From the NCBI GenBank assembly GCA_948567375.1, contig OX419757.1, forward strand, positions 46,562,001 to 46,626,000: a DNA stretch of 64,000 bases. Direction: 5' to 3'. The stretch's first letter is position 1, and the number at the start of each line of letters is the position of its first letter. The notes below the pieces were generated by a model. It did not search any database. It saw only the letters and a program-made list of their open reading frames with translations, and had not been told where the DNA came from. Position numbers and translations under genes: made by a program. Below, one piece after another: positions 22,160 to 33,740 of the stretch. Source of the stretch: Lunularia cruciata (lineage: Eukaryota > Streptophyta > Marchantiopsida > Lunulariales > Lunulariaceae).

Positions 22160-23520
22160 AAGCGCAATCGTCCAAAGGTGTCACTAGCACCTAAGGACTC
22201 ACCTTTTGGGATGGCAGATTATGGATCCCAAATGTCCCAAACTGACGCACCACCATTCTAGCGGAATGTCATGATTTGGCCATTGCAGCTCATGTCGGAG
22301 TAGACAAGACCTTGGATGCAGTCAAGCGCCATTACTATTGGCCCAAGATGAGCAACGACGAGATGGACTATGTGCGTAGCTGCCTACTTTGTCAACAGAA
22401 CAAAGCTTCTAATCAAGCTCTTGCAGGGCTTCTTCAACCTCTCTCCACTCCTACCCAACGTTAGGAACAAGTGAGTATGGATCTCGTCTACGAATTACCC
22501 AAGACCACCTCAGGGTTTGACTCCATTGTGGTCTTTGTGGACCGGCTCAACAAAATGATTCATGTACGCCCTACCACCAAGGAGGTGACCGCTCCACAAC
22601 TAGCTCAACTATACTTAGTTGAAGTCTTTGCTCACCATGGCTTGTCTAGAGTACTCATCACCGATAGAGGCACCCAATTCAACAGTTTGTTTTGGCGAAC
22701 ACTCTTTGGTTTCTTCAAAACCAAGTTGGCCATGTCTATAGCTTACTACCCACAAAGAGATGGCCAAACAGAGCGGGCTAATCACACAATTGAAGACATG
22801 TTACGCGGCTTCACCTTAGAAGAGCAAGAGAGGTGGGACACCCTACTACCGTTGGTGGAATTTGCTTACAACAATTCAGTGAATGCCTCCACCCAAGTCA
22901 CTCCGTTCTTCCTCATGTATGGTGAGCATCCCTTCACACCTTCTAGCTTGATGAAGATCCGTCCAGTGACTACCAAGGTTGATGCAATCAACACATTTGT
23001 TTCTAGAATCCAACAAGGAGTGGAGAGCGCCAAGCACTGGTTACAGATTGCACAAAATCGACAAAAGCAGTATGCTAATGCACACCGTAGGCACATGGAG
23101 TTCAATGTTGGAGATCAAGTGTGGCTCTCAACAACCAACCTCACATTAGTTGGATCTCGTAAGCTTAGACCTCCTTTTTTTGGGCCTTTCTCGATTCTTT
23201 GTTGCATCGGCGCTGTGGCCTATCACCTTGAGCTACCACCACACATGAAGATCCATCCAGTGTTCCATGTCTCCCTACTACGCAGATATGCTCCTCAATT
23301 AGGCCAAGGTCCTTCCACACAGGACATTCGACCTTGTCCGACACTCATTGATGACATAGAGGAATATGAAGTGGAGCGGATTCTCCAAAAGCGCATGGGT
23401 GGTACTCGCCATCCGTGGGTGGAATATCTAGTACAATGGAAAGGTTACCCCCTCTATGAAGCAAACCTGGGTACCCGCTGCCAATTTGGCACATGCATCG
23501 GTGTTGGTGCAAGCATTTGA
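22160..23520 (+). pseudogene. A3 integrase with chromodomain
   Basis: The zinc-binding region (AAHVGVDKTLDAVKRHYYWP, then CLLCQQNK) is open at 22276-22461, then a TAG at 22462-22464. The core continues open 22471-23520 (349 codons) with all three acidic residues: MDLVYELPK, VLITDRGTQF and GQTERANHTIEDM. A GPF region (FFGPFSILC) follows. The chromodomain is at 23340-23470 (EEYEVERILQKRMGG, VEYLVQWKGYPLYEA); after it the frame is disturbed. It is the best preserved family A integrase in the window. Confidence 0.85.
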
Positions 23521-23567
23521 GCAACAATTGCGCAACGAGGACGTTGCGTCTTAAAAGGAGGGAGGTC

Positions 23568-24303
23568 TATAATACCAAGGGTTAGCCATATGATCTAGAT
23601 GTGAAATTCAATTTGGTACTTTCTAGAATGATGTTATACATGATGGTCAAAATAGATCAGATAGAAGTATCACCAAAAGAGTACTTCTACTAATAGGGCA
23701 AAAACCAAAATAAACTTGAGAACCTTAGAACCAATAGTTAGACATATGATTTAAAGGTGAGAATTGGTTTGGTAACATCTAGAAGGATGTTACACATGAT
23801 GGACTAAACAGATCAGAAAGAGGTATCACCAAAAGGAGACTTCTACTAATAGAGTAGGAACCGAAATATGCCTGAAATCTTTGAAGGCAATTTCGGAGGC
23901 CTAAACGGATGAATTAGGCCTTGAAAATGTGCAGATCCCCCCCTCCAAACAAAGGAAAGTTTGGCCTTCCCTCCCCTTGCTTTGTCTCATCGAGAGCTTT
24001 CCAACGGTACCTTACGTGATTCTGAGGTTCCTACAAGAAGATTCCCTAAAAGATTCCCTCCGGTCAAAGCTTGTTTGACCAACCAAATAGGACCTAGACT
24101 AGATAGGTCACCCATCGAAGTAAGTAATCCAAGGGTGGAGCTTGCTGACAGGTCACCTATCTGTGTCCCTAATCCTATGGTGGAGCTTCCTTGGAGGAGA
24201 TCCTCTTTGTCTATATAATAAAGAGAAGGTGCTCCCTTGGGGCATCGAATGTTTGAGTGTGCAATCTGTGTTTTCTCTCTTCTCTTGTCCTCGGAGTATT
24301 ACA
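23568..24303 (+). repeat. A3 3' LTR (736 bp)
   Basis: Starts TATAATACCAAGGGTTAGCC (TG mutated to TA) after the polypurine tract AAAAGGAGGGAGG, and ends CTCGGAGTATTACA. It carries the promoter motif CTATATAATAAAG near 24214. Confidence 0.88.
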
Positions 24304-26711
24304 TACCCATTGCCATTCATTGATGGGATCTTGGAGGAGGTTGCAAGTCATGAGAGGTACATTTTTGGAGATGGTTATAGTGGATATAACCAAACCAAGA
24401 TTGCACCAGAGCATCAACAACTCACCACGTTCACCACACCTTGGGGAACTTACGCTTTCAAGGTCATGCCTTTTTGGCTTTGCAATGCTCCAGCCACATT
24501 CCAACGGTTCATGAACAAGGTATTTGAACCTTTCATTGGGAAATTTGTGAGAGACTTCATTGATGACTTTTGTGTCTATGGGAGCAAGGAGGAGCACTTT
24601 GAAATCCTAATCAAAGTCTTGCAACGCTTGGATGAGGCAAATGCATCACTCAACCCAGAGAAGTGCATTTTTGGATGTGAAGAAGATCTACTTTTGTGGC
24701 ACATCATCTCCAAGGATAGAATAGTAGTTGATCTTGAGAAGGTGAGGAAAATCTCAGACCTTCCATTCCTTTCAAGCTTGACAAAGTTACGCCAATTCTT
24801 GGGGATGGTTGGGTACTATAGGAGGTTCATCTTCTCATTTTCCAACAAGGCTTATGCATTGATCATCTACATGAAGAAGGATGTAGATTACATGGTGATT
24901 TTGGAAGACAAGGAGGCTCTCAAAGCTTTTGAGGAGCTCAAGAAATCCCTTGTTGTAGCTCCAATTCTTGCTAAACCTGATTGGAGTAAGCCTTTCATCC
25001 TCTACACTGATGCTTCTAATATAGCTAAAGGATGCACTCTTAGTCAATTAGACCAAGATGGGCATGATCATCCAATAGCTTATGCTAGTAGGCAGATGGT
25101 TTCAGCAGAGAAGAACTACTCTGTCACTAAGAGAGAAGGGTTGGCAGTGATCTTTGGTCTCAAGAAGTTTAAACACTACTTTATTGGAGGGAAAGCCACC
25201 ATTGTCATAGATCACAAGGCTTTGAAGTACATCTTCAACAAGCCTAATGTTGAAGGGAGACTAGCAAGGTGGATGATACTCTTGTTTGAGTATGACTACA
25301 CCATTGAGGATAGGCCAGGAAAGAACATGCAAATGCTGATTTGTTATCTAGGGCCTATGATCATGATGGAGATGAGCAAATGGATGATTCCTTCCCGGAT
25401 GAGGAGCTCATGCCAATCTCAGTCACTCAAGAGGTTCCAATGGAGTACAAGGAGATTGTGGATTCTGTGACAAGAGGTAACTATCCAGAAGGGATGCATG
25501 CTAGGGAGAAGAAGGCCCTAACAGCAAGATCTAGACTTTACACAATGGTGGAGGATATTCTTTTTCACCAAGGAGCAGATGGTCTACTTTGAAGAGCAAT
25601 GGGTAAGGAAGAGTCTATCTTACTCATAAAGGAGTTTCATGAAGGTTTAGTGTGTGGAGGACACTTTGTAGGAAAGGTGACTGCTTTCAAGATTCTAGAT
25701 GCAGGTTACCATTGGAGAGGGATTTTCAAGGATTGTCTTGATTATTGCAAAACTTGTCATGTTTGTCAAGATTTTGCTAGAAAATCTACTTCTACTCCAC
25801 CACTTAGATCAATTCCATTACTAGGACCTTTTGAGAAGTGGGGAATTGATTTTGTAGGTCCTCTCAATAGAACCCCAAGGAACAATCGGTACATTGTGGT
25901 AGTTACTAATAACCTTACTAAGTGGGTTGAGGCTAGACCATTGAGGGACAAGAATGAAGATGAAATTGGGAGATTTCTTTATGAACGCATTATCACTAGG
26001 TTTGGGTGCCCTTTGGAGTTGGTTTCTAATAGAGGAGGAGAGTTTACAGGAAGCATCACTACAGCTATGCTACGACATTTCTCTATCACACATAGAGTAA
26101 CTACATCCTATAATCCAAATTCCAATGGCTTGGCAGAGAGAACCAATCAGACCTTGTGCATGATGTTGGCCAAAGATGCAGAAATGGAGGGGGCCAAACA
26201 TCATTGGGACAAGAAGATTCATGCAGTTTTGTGGGAGTATAGGAGAACCATGAAGACTTCCACTAGATATTTTCCATTTCAATTGGTATATGGTATTGAG
26301 TCTACCTTAGCTATTCACTTTGATCTTCCTACCTTCTAAATCATTCATAGGAGATTGAAGAAAGCACAAAGGGGTGATGTAGAGAAGTCAAGGAAGGATC
26401 AACTCATAGAGTTGGAAGAGGCAAGAGCAGTTGCTATGGTTTGAGTGGAGCAAGCCCAAAGGAAGCAAAAGGAGAGCTATGACAAGAGGCAAGGCAAGAA
26501 GAAGGTGGAGCTTTTCAAAGAAGGTGATTGGGTAATGTTGTTTGATTCCATTTGATTCAAGAGAGTGCAAAAGAAGTTTTTGCCTAAGTACTTTGGACCT
26601 TTCATAGTGGAGAAGGTGTGGGGCAATTACACCTATGATCTCAAGGAGTTGGGAGGAAGACACTTTGATAGGATTAACCATGATAAGTTGAAGATGTATC
26701 ATAGAAGGTAA
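24304..26711 (+). pseudogene. B2 pol remnant (RT, RNase H, integrase)
   Basis: RT from PLPFIDGILEEV with active site RDFIDDFCVYGSKEE near 24550. RNase H has LYTDASNIAKGCTLSQL and, at the site of B4's nonsense codon, an intact tyrosine (KNYSVTKREG, 25110-25140). A frameshift falls near 25330. The integrase is open 25599-26336: H/C residues in EFHEGLVCGGHF and CKTCHVCQ, core GIDFVGPL, VSNRGGEF (second catalytic Asp changed to Asn) and LAERTNQT. Stops follow at 26337 and beyond. Confidence 0.85.
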
Positions 26712-26759
26712 AGAGACCTTCACTTTGAGGACAAAGTGAAAACTTAGTCCGAGGGTAAA

Positions 26760-27450
26760 TGTAACACCCATTTATGCATGTGTGTGGTATTGTGATATTT
26801 AGCTTGGTATTACAAGTACTTGAGAGATATTATTTATATAGAGATAAAGGATGATTCTACAATAGTCATGATTAGCTAAAGTTAGCCATAGCTAAGATAG
26901 AGAGGACCTTACTTTAGAGGAAGTAGAAAAGATGAGCACCATTATTTTGGATTTTAGTGTGTTGACTTGGTATTATTCTTAGGTGTTTGGCTTTGAGGAA
27001 AGAGTTGAGAACTCTTGGGCCCGCAAGCCTTTTTGTTTTGGATTCTTCCTTAGTCCAAGGGTAGCCCATGTGAAGGAATCCTTGACTTAGTGGTTGGGTC
27101 AAGATAAGACCACATGCTTAGGGGAATATGCCCATGTGAATGGATATTCCTTTCTACTTTTTGACTTTACTTGACTTTTAGCCTAGTAACTTGAGTTACT
27201 CCAATAATTAGTAACTTTGGTGCGTAACTATTTCACAAGTATATAAACAAGGGATGAGGAGGTACTCAACATCCTTTCATTTGCAACTATCTCTCTCTCA
27301 TTGAGTTCTCTAGTGAGCAATGTCTTGAGTCTTGGAGTGTTAGCCTTGAAGGAGTATGATGGAGTTGGTTTCCTTGCCTTTTTAGTCCATGGTGCGCTAC
27401 CATAATAGCCATCAAAGATTCATCTTCAGTGAGAGACAGACCGGCTCACA
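26760..27450 (+). repeat. B2 3' LTR (691 bp)
   Basis: Starts TGTAACACCCATTTATGCAT and ends GACCGGCTCACA. A TATA-like TATATAAAC is near 27240. Confidence 0.88.
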
Positions 27451-30402
27451 GCCCATCAAATCTGGCGACAAGATAGATCCTTTTGCATCTCCAGGTAGAC
27501 TAGAGGTTTGTGGTCTGTCTCTACCACAAATGGCTTCTCACCCAGATAGTGCTTTCAATGCTTGGTTGTCAAGACAATGGCCAACTCTTCTTGTTGTTGG
27601 TATGGTAGTTGCGCTCTACCGGTAACAAATTTTGAGAGAAATATGCAATGGGATGCCATCCGTCATGCCACTCTTGTTGTAGGATTGCTCTAATTGCTAC
27701 GCTTGATGCATCTATAGGCAACTTGATTGGACATTTTAGGTCATACTACTTCAAGATTGGTGCATGTAGCAAGGCGGTTTTCAATTCTTGAAAGGCCAAC
27801 TCTTGTGTGGTTCTCCATGTCCACTTCTTCCCCTTGCCAAGCAATGCTGTTAAAGGATGTGCAACCTTGACAAATCAACAATAGAATCCCGTCAAACCCA
27901 AGAAGCTCTTGAGTTGAGTCTGATCTTCTAGGGCACTCCATTTTTGAATGACCGCTATTTTATCTATAAATACTTGAATACCCTCTACACTTACTCTATG
28001 CCCCAAGTAGTCTACTTCAGACTTGCCAAACTCACACTTTGAGATTTTGGCATACAATAGATTCTGTCTTGGAATCTAGAACACTTCTCGTAGATGTTGT
28101 TTGTGTTCCATCATTGTGCTACTGTATACTAAGATGTCATCCAGGAAGATGATGAAAGACTTATCCAAATATGGACAAAATATGTCATTCATTAGACTCA
28201 TGAAAGTGGCAGGTGCTTTAGTGAGACCAAAAGGCATCACGAGATACTCAAAGTGGCCATACCTGGTTCGAAAGGCAATCTTGTACACATCCTCCTTTGC
28301 AATTTGGATTTGATTGCAACCACTCCGCAAATCTAGTTTGGTGAAGTGTCTTGCTCCGCTGAGTTGATCGAATAGATCATCCATGCGAGGTAAGGGGTAT
28401 TTGTTCTTCATTGTTTGCTGATTGAGACCCTGGTAGTCAATGCACATGCGCATTGTATCATCTTTTTTCTTCACAAACAAGACCAGAGCCCCATATGGTG
28501 ATACGTTGGGTTGGATGAACCCTTTTTGCAGCATATCCTCAATTTGATTCTTACATTCCTCCAACTCATGAGGTGATAGGCGATATGGGGCCTTACAGGG
28601 AGGTGTCGTCCTCGAGAGTGTTTCAATATTATGATCTACTCTCCTTTTTGGTGGTAATCATGAGGGTAGATCATCAAGAAAGACATATTGAAACTCATTT
28701 AAGACATCCTTCAATTTCTCAGGAATTTTTCCCCTTGAGTTGTGCACTCTGGACTTCTCTTATTAGACCCATGAAACACCTATCAGTCTTATAGATAGTT
28801 GTTGTCCCTATGACATAGAGAGGCAATTCTTGCCTATGTGATTTTTCTTTAACCCCAATGATCAACCATTGGTGGGTTCTCACACTTTCTTCCTCCAATC
28901 TACCATAGGGTTGTAATGCTCCATCCATGGCATACCTAAGATTACGTCATAACAAGCTAATTGTATCACTTGCCACTCAATTGCTTCTTGATATTTTCCT
29001 TCATAGAGTGTTACCTGCTTGGGTAATGATTCAATCCTCTTTGTTTGTCCGTTAGGTCACTCTACTTCTTCACTCTCATCTCTCTCTAGATCCATTCCTA
29101 ATCTTATTGCAATAGAGTGAGACAAGAAATTCTCTATGGCTCTTGGATCTATTAACACTCTCACTTGATTGCCTTCTAGGACCCCATTCATTACAATCAA
29201 TTGTGAGGTTACCTTTTGGTACCTTTGTGCTCTTGTCTTCCTCCTTCCCTTGCTTTTTTGCTTCCTTATTGAGTTAGTAAGGCCACGAGGTACATTTATT
29301 GGTGATCTTTGTTTTCCAAAGTGATTTCCACCTTCTTCTCTTCAATGCGTCTCTCCATGTTGTTCAAAGATCGCATGTATGAAGGTCAAGGGCCTTTGGG
29401 AAGTCGAGCACGATAGTTGGTAGATATATGCCCAATATGACCACAATTGTAACAACGGCGTTGTTCTCCTTGAGTTCCTTCTCCTTGTGGGACTCCATCT
29501 CTCTGTTCTTCTACCCATCCCCGTTCTCCATGAAGCAGTCATGCTCCTTGATCTCAAAACCAAAGGTTGCCCAGTTCCATTGGTACTGGTCCACCCATGG
29601 GTGGCATTTCTGCCCAATAATGTTGAGTTGGAACTAATCCTTCACCTCCACCTAATGCTCCTACTATTCTTTGTGCACAAGCAATGGCTTCAAATATAGT
29701 GCGAGGATTTTGTACCATGACTTCTTGGTGAATCTGCTCCTTCAACCCTCGTTTGAAATTGTCGAGAGCCTCTGCTAGACTCATGTTGGTTATTGCAACT
29801 TGTAGATCCAAAAATGCCTCCACATACTCTTGTATGTTGTTCTTCTGTTTCAATCCCCATAGTCGGATCCGGACCATCTGCATAGAATCCACCAATTGGA
29901 AATTTTTCAACAATCCTTCTTGCATTGTTGTCCATGTGACCTCCCTTCTCTTGGCCAACATGGATTGTTCCCAAGTGTCGTACCATGTGAGGGCTTTATC
30001 GGTCAAGCACCCACATGCAAACACGCTTGCAGCATGCTCGGTGATCTCTATTGAGAACAACCAAAAATATTGATTCATTCTCAAGATCTAGTTCTCCACT
30101 ACTCCCATTGTACGCTGCTCTTTGTAAGGCTCAATGTTGCAGGTCTTCTTCATCCAGAGTAGTAATGTGGCTTCATCATTGATAGGGTTTGTAGGCACGT
30201 GTGCCTCTCCAAGTACTTCAGTCGCAAGTATTGGATTTTGAGACGGCTCTTCTTCTTGCATTGCTTGATCATTCCTAAGGGTCTGCACTTGACTTTGTAA
30301 CGCCTCCATGGTCACCTTAATCTCTTGAAATTCATTCAACATCCCTTGCATTCCTTGCACCAACTCCTGCAACTGTGGATCCATGGTTCTTGTAACACTC
30401 AA
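27451..30402 (-). pseudogene. A2 gag, protease, RT and RNase H remnant
   Basis: On the minus strand: gag starts with MSVTRTMDPQLQELVQGMQG at 30402, a predicted coiled-coil N-terminus. The capsid follows at 29690-30080 (RMNQYFWLFSIEITEHAAS, ALTWYDTWEQSMLA), and a CCHC knuckle near 29440. The protease block is at 28910-29160 (ENFLSHSIAIRLGM, YDVILGMPWME). RT is open 28076-28564 ([30 protein letters not shown]). RNase H reaches 27451 where B2 interrupts. Stops are scattered. Confidence 0.8.
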
Positions 30403-30419
30403 TTGCTAAACCCTAAACT

Positions 30420-30622
30420 TCAATAGAGAGTTAATATGATCACTTTGGAGGGTGCATGAACTATTGGAACTACCATTGGGACCTCAGAAGCTACCACTTG
30501 TTGGTAATATTCCTCACCAAATTCCTGACCACAAAATCCATAAACATCACTTTCGGTCTCACTACATAACAAATTTCTACTTGAGTGTTAAAAGGGAAAG
30601 GATTTGGGACATTCAAATCCAT
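30420..30622 (-). pseudogene. A2 second leader ORF (L2)
   Basis: Minus-strand MDLNVPNPFPFNTQVEIC, then VVRPKVMFMDFVV, a one-base loss, EEYYQQVVASEVPMVVPIV and ending VIILTLY. It corresponds to 61004-61207 of A4. Its ATG overlaps the stop of L1 in the sequence TGATG. Confidence 0.6.
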
Positions 30623-30843
30623 CACAACAAAATGTAAATTGTCAAATCCCACTCTTTATCATAAATCACTACAGGCAAAATCATTGGGTTTGGCAAATTC
30701 ATTACTGTATCCATGAACTCTGCTCCGAAGTGAAAAACCAAATACACTCTCACTTGCTCGTGCTCAATGTACATAATCTTGATGTTGAATGGATTCAAGA
30801 ATGGAAATCAAGGCATTGGATATTGTACTCTCGGAGCATCCAT
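30622..30843 (-). pseudogene. A2 first leader ORF (L1)
   Basis: Exactly 222 nt, the same length as A4's L1. It reads MDAPRVQYPMP, one TGA, then NPFNIKIMYIEHEQVRVYLV, FHFGAEFMDTVMNLP, MILPVVIYDKEWDLTIYILL and stop. Most differences from A4 are conservative, which argues for past selection on the protein. Confidence 0.6.
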
Positions 30844-30966
30844 TCTATCCTCCTAATCTACCAATTACACCAGAATGTCTCTCCTCAAAATTACTCAGTC
30901 TCAGTAGCACATGTTCTTCCAAGAGGGGTGATCCGCTCTCTTGGACAACACCTGCTCTAATACCAT

Positions 30967-31719
30967 TGTAATACTTCAAGGATAGGAGACTTGAAGAGAA
31001 ACACACCATTAGAAACACATACTTTCACACTCAAACTCTGATGCCCCAAAGGAGCACCTTCTCTTTATTATATAGGCAAAGTGGATCTCCTCCAATGAAG
31101 CACCACCATAGGATTAGGTACATAGATAGATGACATGTTAGCAAGATCCACCCTTGGATTACTTACTTGGATGGGTGATATGTCGGTCCTGGTCCTATCT
31201 GGTTGGTCAAACAAGCTTTGACCGGAGGGAATCTTTTAGAGAATCTTCTTGTAGGAATCTCAAAATCACGTGGGTGAGGTACCATTAGAAAGCTCTTGAT
31301 GAGACAAAGCAGGGCAGAGGGAAGGCCAACCCCCTTAATGTATGGAGGGATCTGCACATTTTTTAGGCCTAATTCATCCGTTTAGGCCTCCAAAATTGCC
31401 TTCAAAGATTTTAGGCATATTTTGGTTCCAACTCTATTAGTAGAAGTCCACTTTTGGTGATACCTCTTTCTGATATATTCAGTCCATCCTGTGTAACATC
31501 CTTCCAGATGTTACCAACCCAATTCTCACCTTCAAATCATATGTCTAGCTATTGGTTCTAAGGTTTTCAAATCTATTTCAGTTTTTTGCCCTATTAGTAG
31601 AAGTACCCTTTTGGTGATAATTCTATCTGATCTATTTTGACCATCATGTATAACATCATTCCAGATATTACCAAACCAAATTTCACATCTAGATCATATG
31701 GTTAGCTCTTGGTATTACA
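30967..31719 (-). repeat. A2 5' LTR (753 bp)
   Basis: On the plus strand it starts TGTAATACTTCAAGGATAGG and ends CTCTTGGTATTACA. The adjacent minus-strand primer site reads TGGTATTAGAGCAGG (just below 30967). Confidence 0.88.
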
Positions 31720-33740
31720 TTTTCTTTGGCAAGGATAGAGAAGATACAAAGGCCTTTGGGAGAGACTTCAAGAGAGCTTAAATAGGAAAAAAAGGGAAGA
31801 GAAAGAATGAGTGTGCCTCATTAGTACCAGATTTCTTTGAAGATGTAACCCTTACATGGTATGAGTCAGAATACTAAAAGAGAGAGAGAGGAGAGAAGGG
31901 CAAGAAGAGACTTGGGAGCGTTTGACTATAACACTCATTGAGAACTTTCTTCTATATAAGAGTTAGGAGAATTTTATTAGTGAAGTTACCTTCCTTAAGC
32001 AAGGAGTTGGAGAGAAAAAGAGAATTTGTGTATAAAGAGTAGAGAAGTTAGATTCCAAGTTTTGCATACTATTAAGACGAGTGGAGATGATATGGAGACT
32101 ATTATGATTGGCATAGGAGCTATGCTCACCAAGAATTTTGTAGGAATCAAGGTGAGATATGAAATCATTTCTTCCAAGGTTGAAGCTATCAAGATTGCAA
32201 TTTGTATGGAGGAGAGTTTGGAAGGAAATGAGAGTAATTTGGTGATAAAGGAGGTTGTGCATCATTCTCAAAGCTACAAGTATGGTGGAACTTCTGATAA
32301 TTTTGTTGCAAGGGTGCACCACAAGTAGTAGTTGCTCCGGTTCTTGTACCTCTACCAAAAGATCCACTTCAAACCATCATAAAACAACTTGCAGATCTCA
32401 AGATCAATGTAGTGTAACTATGGGAGAAAAGAGAGATGGATCAAAATGTAGGGAGAGGGACTAAGAGTTATAGAAACTATCCATATAGAGGAAGCCAATC
32501 AACCAAAAATTTCAATTATAGAGATTGTTTTGGTTGTGGAAGAAGAGGCCACATCCAAAGGAATTCCCAAATTCCATATACCATAAAAGAAACGTTTATG
32601 AGGGAGCCAATAGAGGGAAAGAGTAGTGAAACCCAAGTGGCTCCTAATCCAAAAAGAGGTAAGGGATTAATATCCATAGATGTGGTTGATAGAAAGCATG
32701 AGAAGGGGGAGTGCTCAAACTCCAAAGGCCCTAATTTGGAGCTTTTGGCACAAGAGAAGAAGAGAGCTTGCTTTGTAGAGGATGTACACTCCTCTCAAGG
32801 ATCTACTCGTAGCGAGGATACTCTTGTATTAGCACCTCAACACCATCAATGACTCCAAGGAAAAAGTTAAGAATGGAAGACTTCTTGATCTCAAAGCAAC
32901 AAGAGAACTACAATGTGTTGGAAGATTTTGGTAGTCACAAGGCTAACATCATAGTGGACCAATTGATCACTTTGAATAATACCTTGACAAAGGAGCTTAG
33001 AGGTGGTTTGAGTTTTACAAGGAGCAATAGGAAGAAGGAAAAAAAAGCTCCAATATCAATGGGAGTGGTGGATGCCAAACTAGCACCATGGAAGGCTTGT
33101 GAATATGACTCCAAGATTGATGTGAGAGTGAATGGTCACAACATCAAGGATGCATTGGTTGATGGAGGATCTACCATGAATGCCATGTTAGAGAGGTCAA
33201 TGAAGAAGTTGGGTATGATGCCCTTCAACATTTGTGGTGAGTATGGCAAACAAGCAACAAGTTCAACCAATAGGGATGATGAATAAGGTGGTAGTTTTAG
33301 TGAGAGTTCAAAATCTCATGACTTTCCAAGTCTTGAAGGATTCAAGCTATGATTTGCTTCTTGGGAGGCCATGGTTGAGAGCAACACACACAACTGATTG
33401 ATGGCACAAAGGGTACTTTAGGATTGGGTAATCAAACCATAGAGTTATAGTTCCTATGACTAACACTACCAACACTTCACATTTAGATACACCATCTTCT
33501 GATTATAAGGAATCAAATTCAAAAGGAGTTTTAACTGTAGAAACAAGCATGGAGGAGGATGAATATGAATCTGATTCAAATATATATCTCTTGTGTGCTA
33601 TGGATTTTTCACCTAAGCCAGAGGTTTTGAAGGACCTAAATAAATCACCATTGACACTTGAGGAGATAGAGAGGAGGTTGTCTATGCTCAAGTATAGTCC
33701 AAATGTTACCAAGGAGGGGAAGGTGAGATTTGTGAGATTT
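31720..33740 (+). pseudogene. B1 gag and protease remnant
   Basis: Continues B1 after A2. Capsid fragments lie at 31725-32330. A zinc knuckle CFGCGRRGHIQRN near 32530 has its last Cys changed to Ser. A linker follows, then a protease-like block at 33140-33200 (DALVDGGSTMNAM), and DLLLGRPWL near 33352. Frameshifts interrupt it. Confidence 0.75.

Larger units (their letters stand above)
20950..24303 (+). mobile_element. Family A copy A3 (plus), 5'-truncated, innermost element
   Basis: Begins in the gag zinc-knuckle region and runs through RT, RNase H, IN and chromodomain to a complete 3' LTR (23568-24303). The LTR is followed directly by family B pol (B2), so A3 sat inside B2. Its own 5' LTR and most of gag are gone. 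A further internal deletion fuses gag to RT. Confidence 0.85.
24304..27450 (+). mobile_element. Family B copy B2, 5'-truncated, inserted in A2 RNase H
   Basis: Begins in mid RT (PLPFIDGILEEVASHERY) immediately after the A3 LTR and runs to a complete 3' LTR (26760-27450). A2 minus-strand RNase H sequence follows from 27451. The 5' half, with its LTR and gag, has been deleted. Confidence 0.85.
20661..31719 (-). mobile_element. Family A copy A2 (minus), inserted in B1 gag
   Basis: 5' LTR 30967-31719, internal 27451-30966, and a 3' LTR fragment 20661-20949. B1 gag reads up to 20660 and again from 31720. The flanking 5-mers TTTCC and TTTTC are consistent with a 5-bp duplication with one mutation. 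The integrase/chromodomain part and most of the 3' LTR were removed together with parts of B2 and A3. Confidence 0.85.
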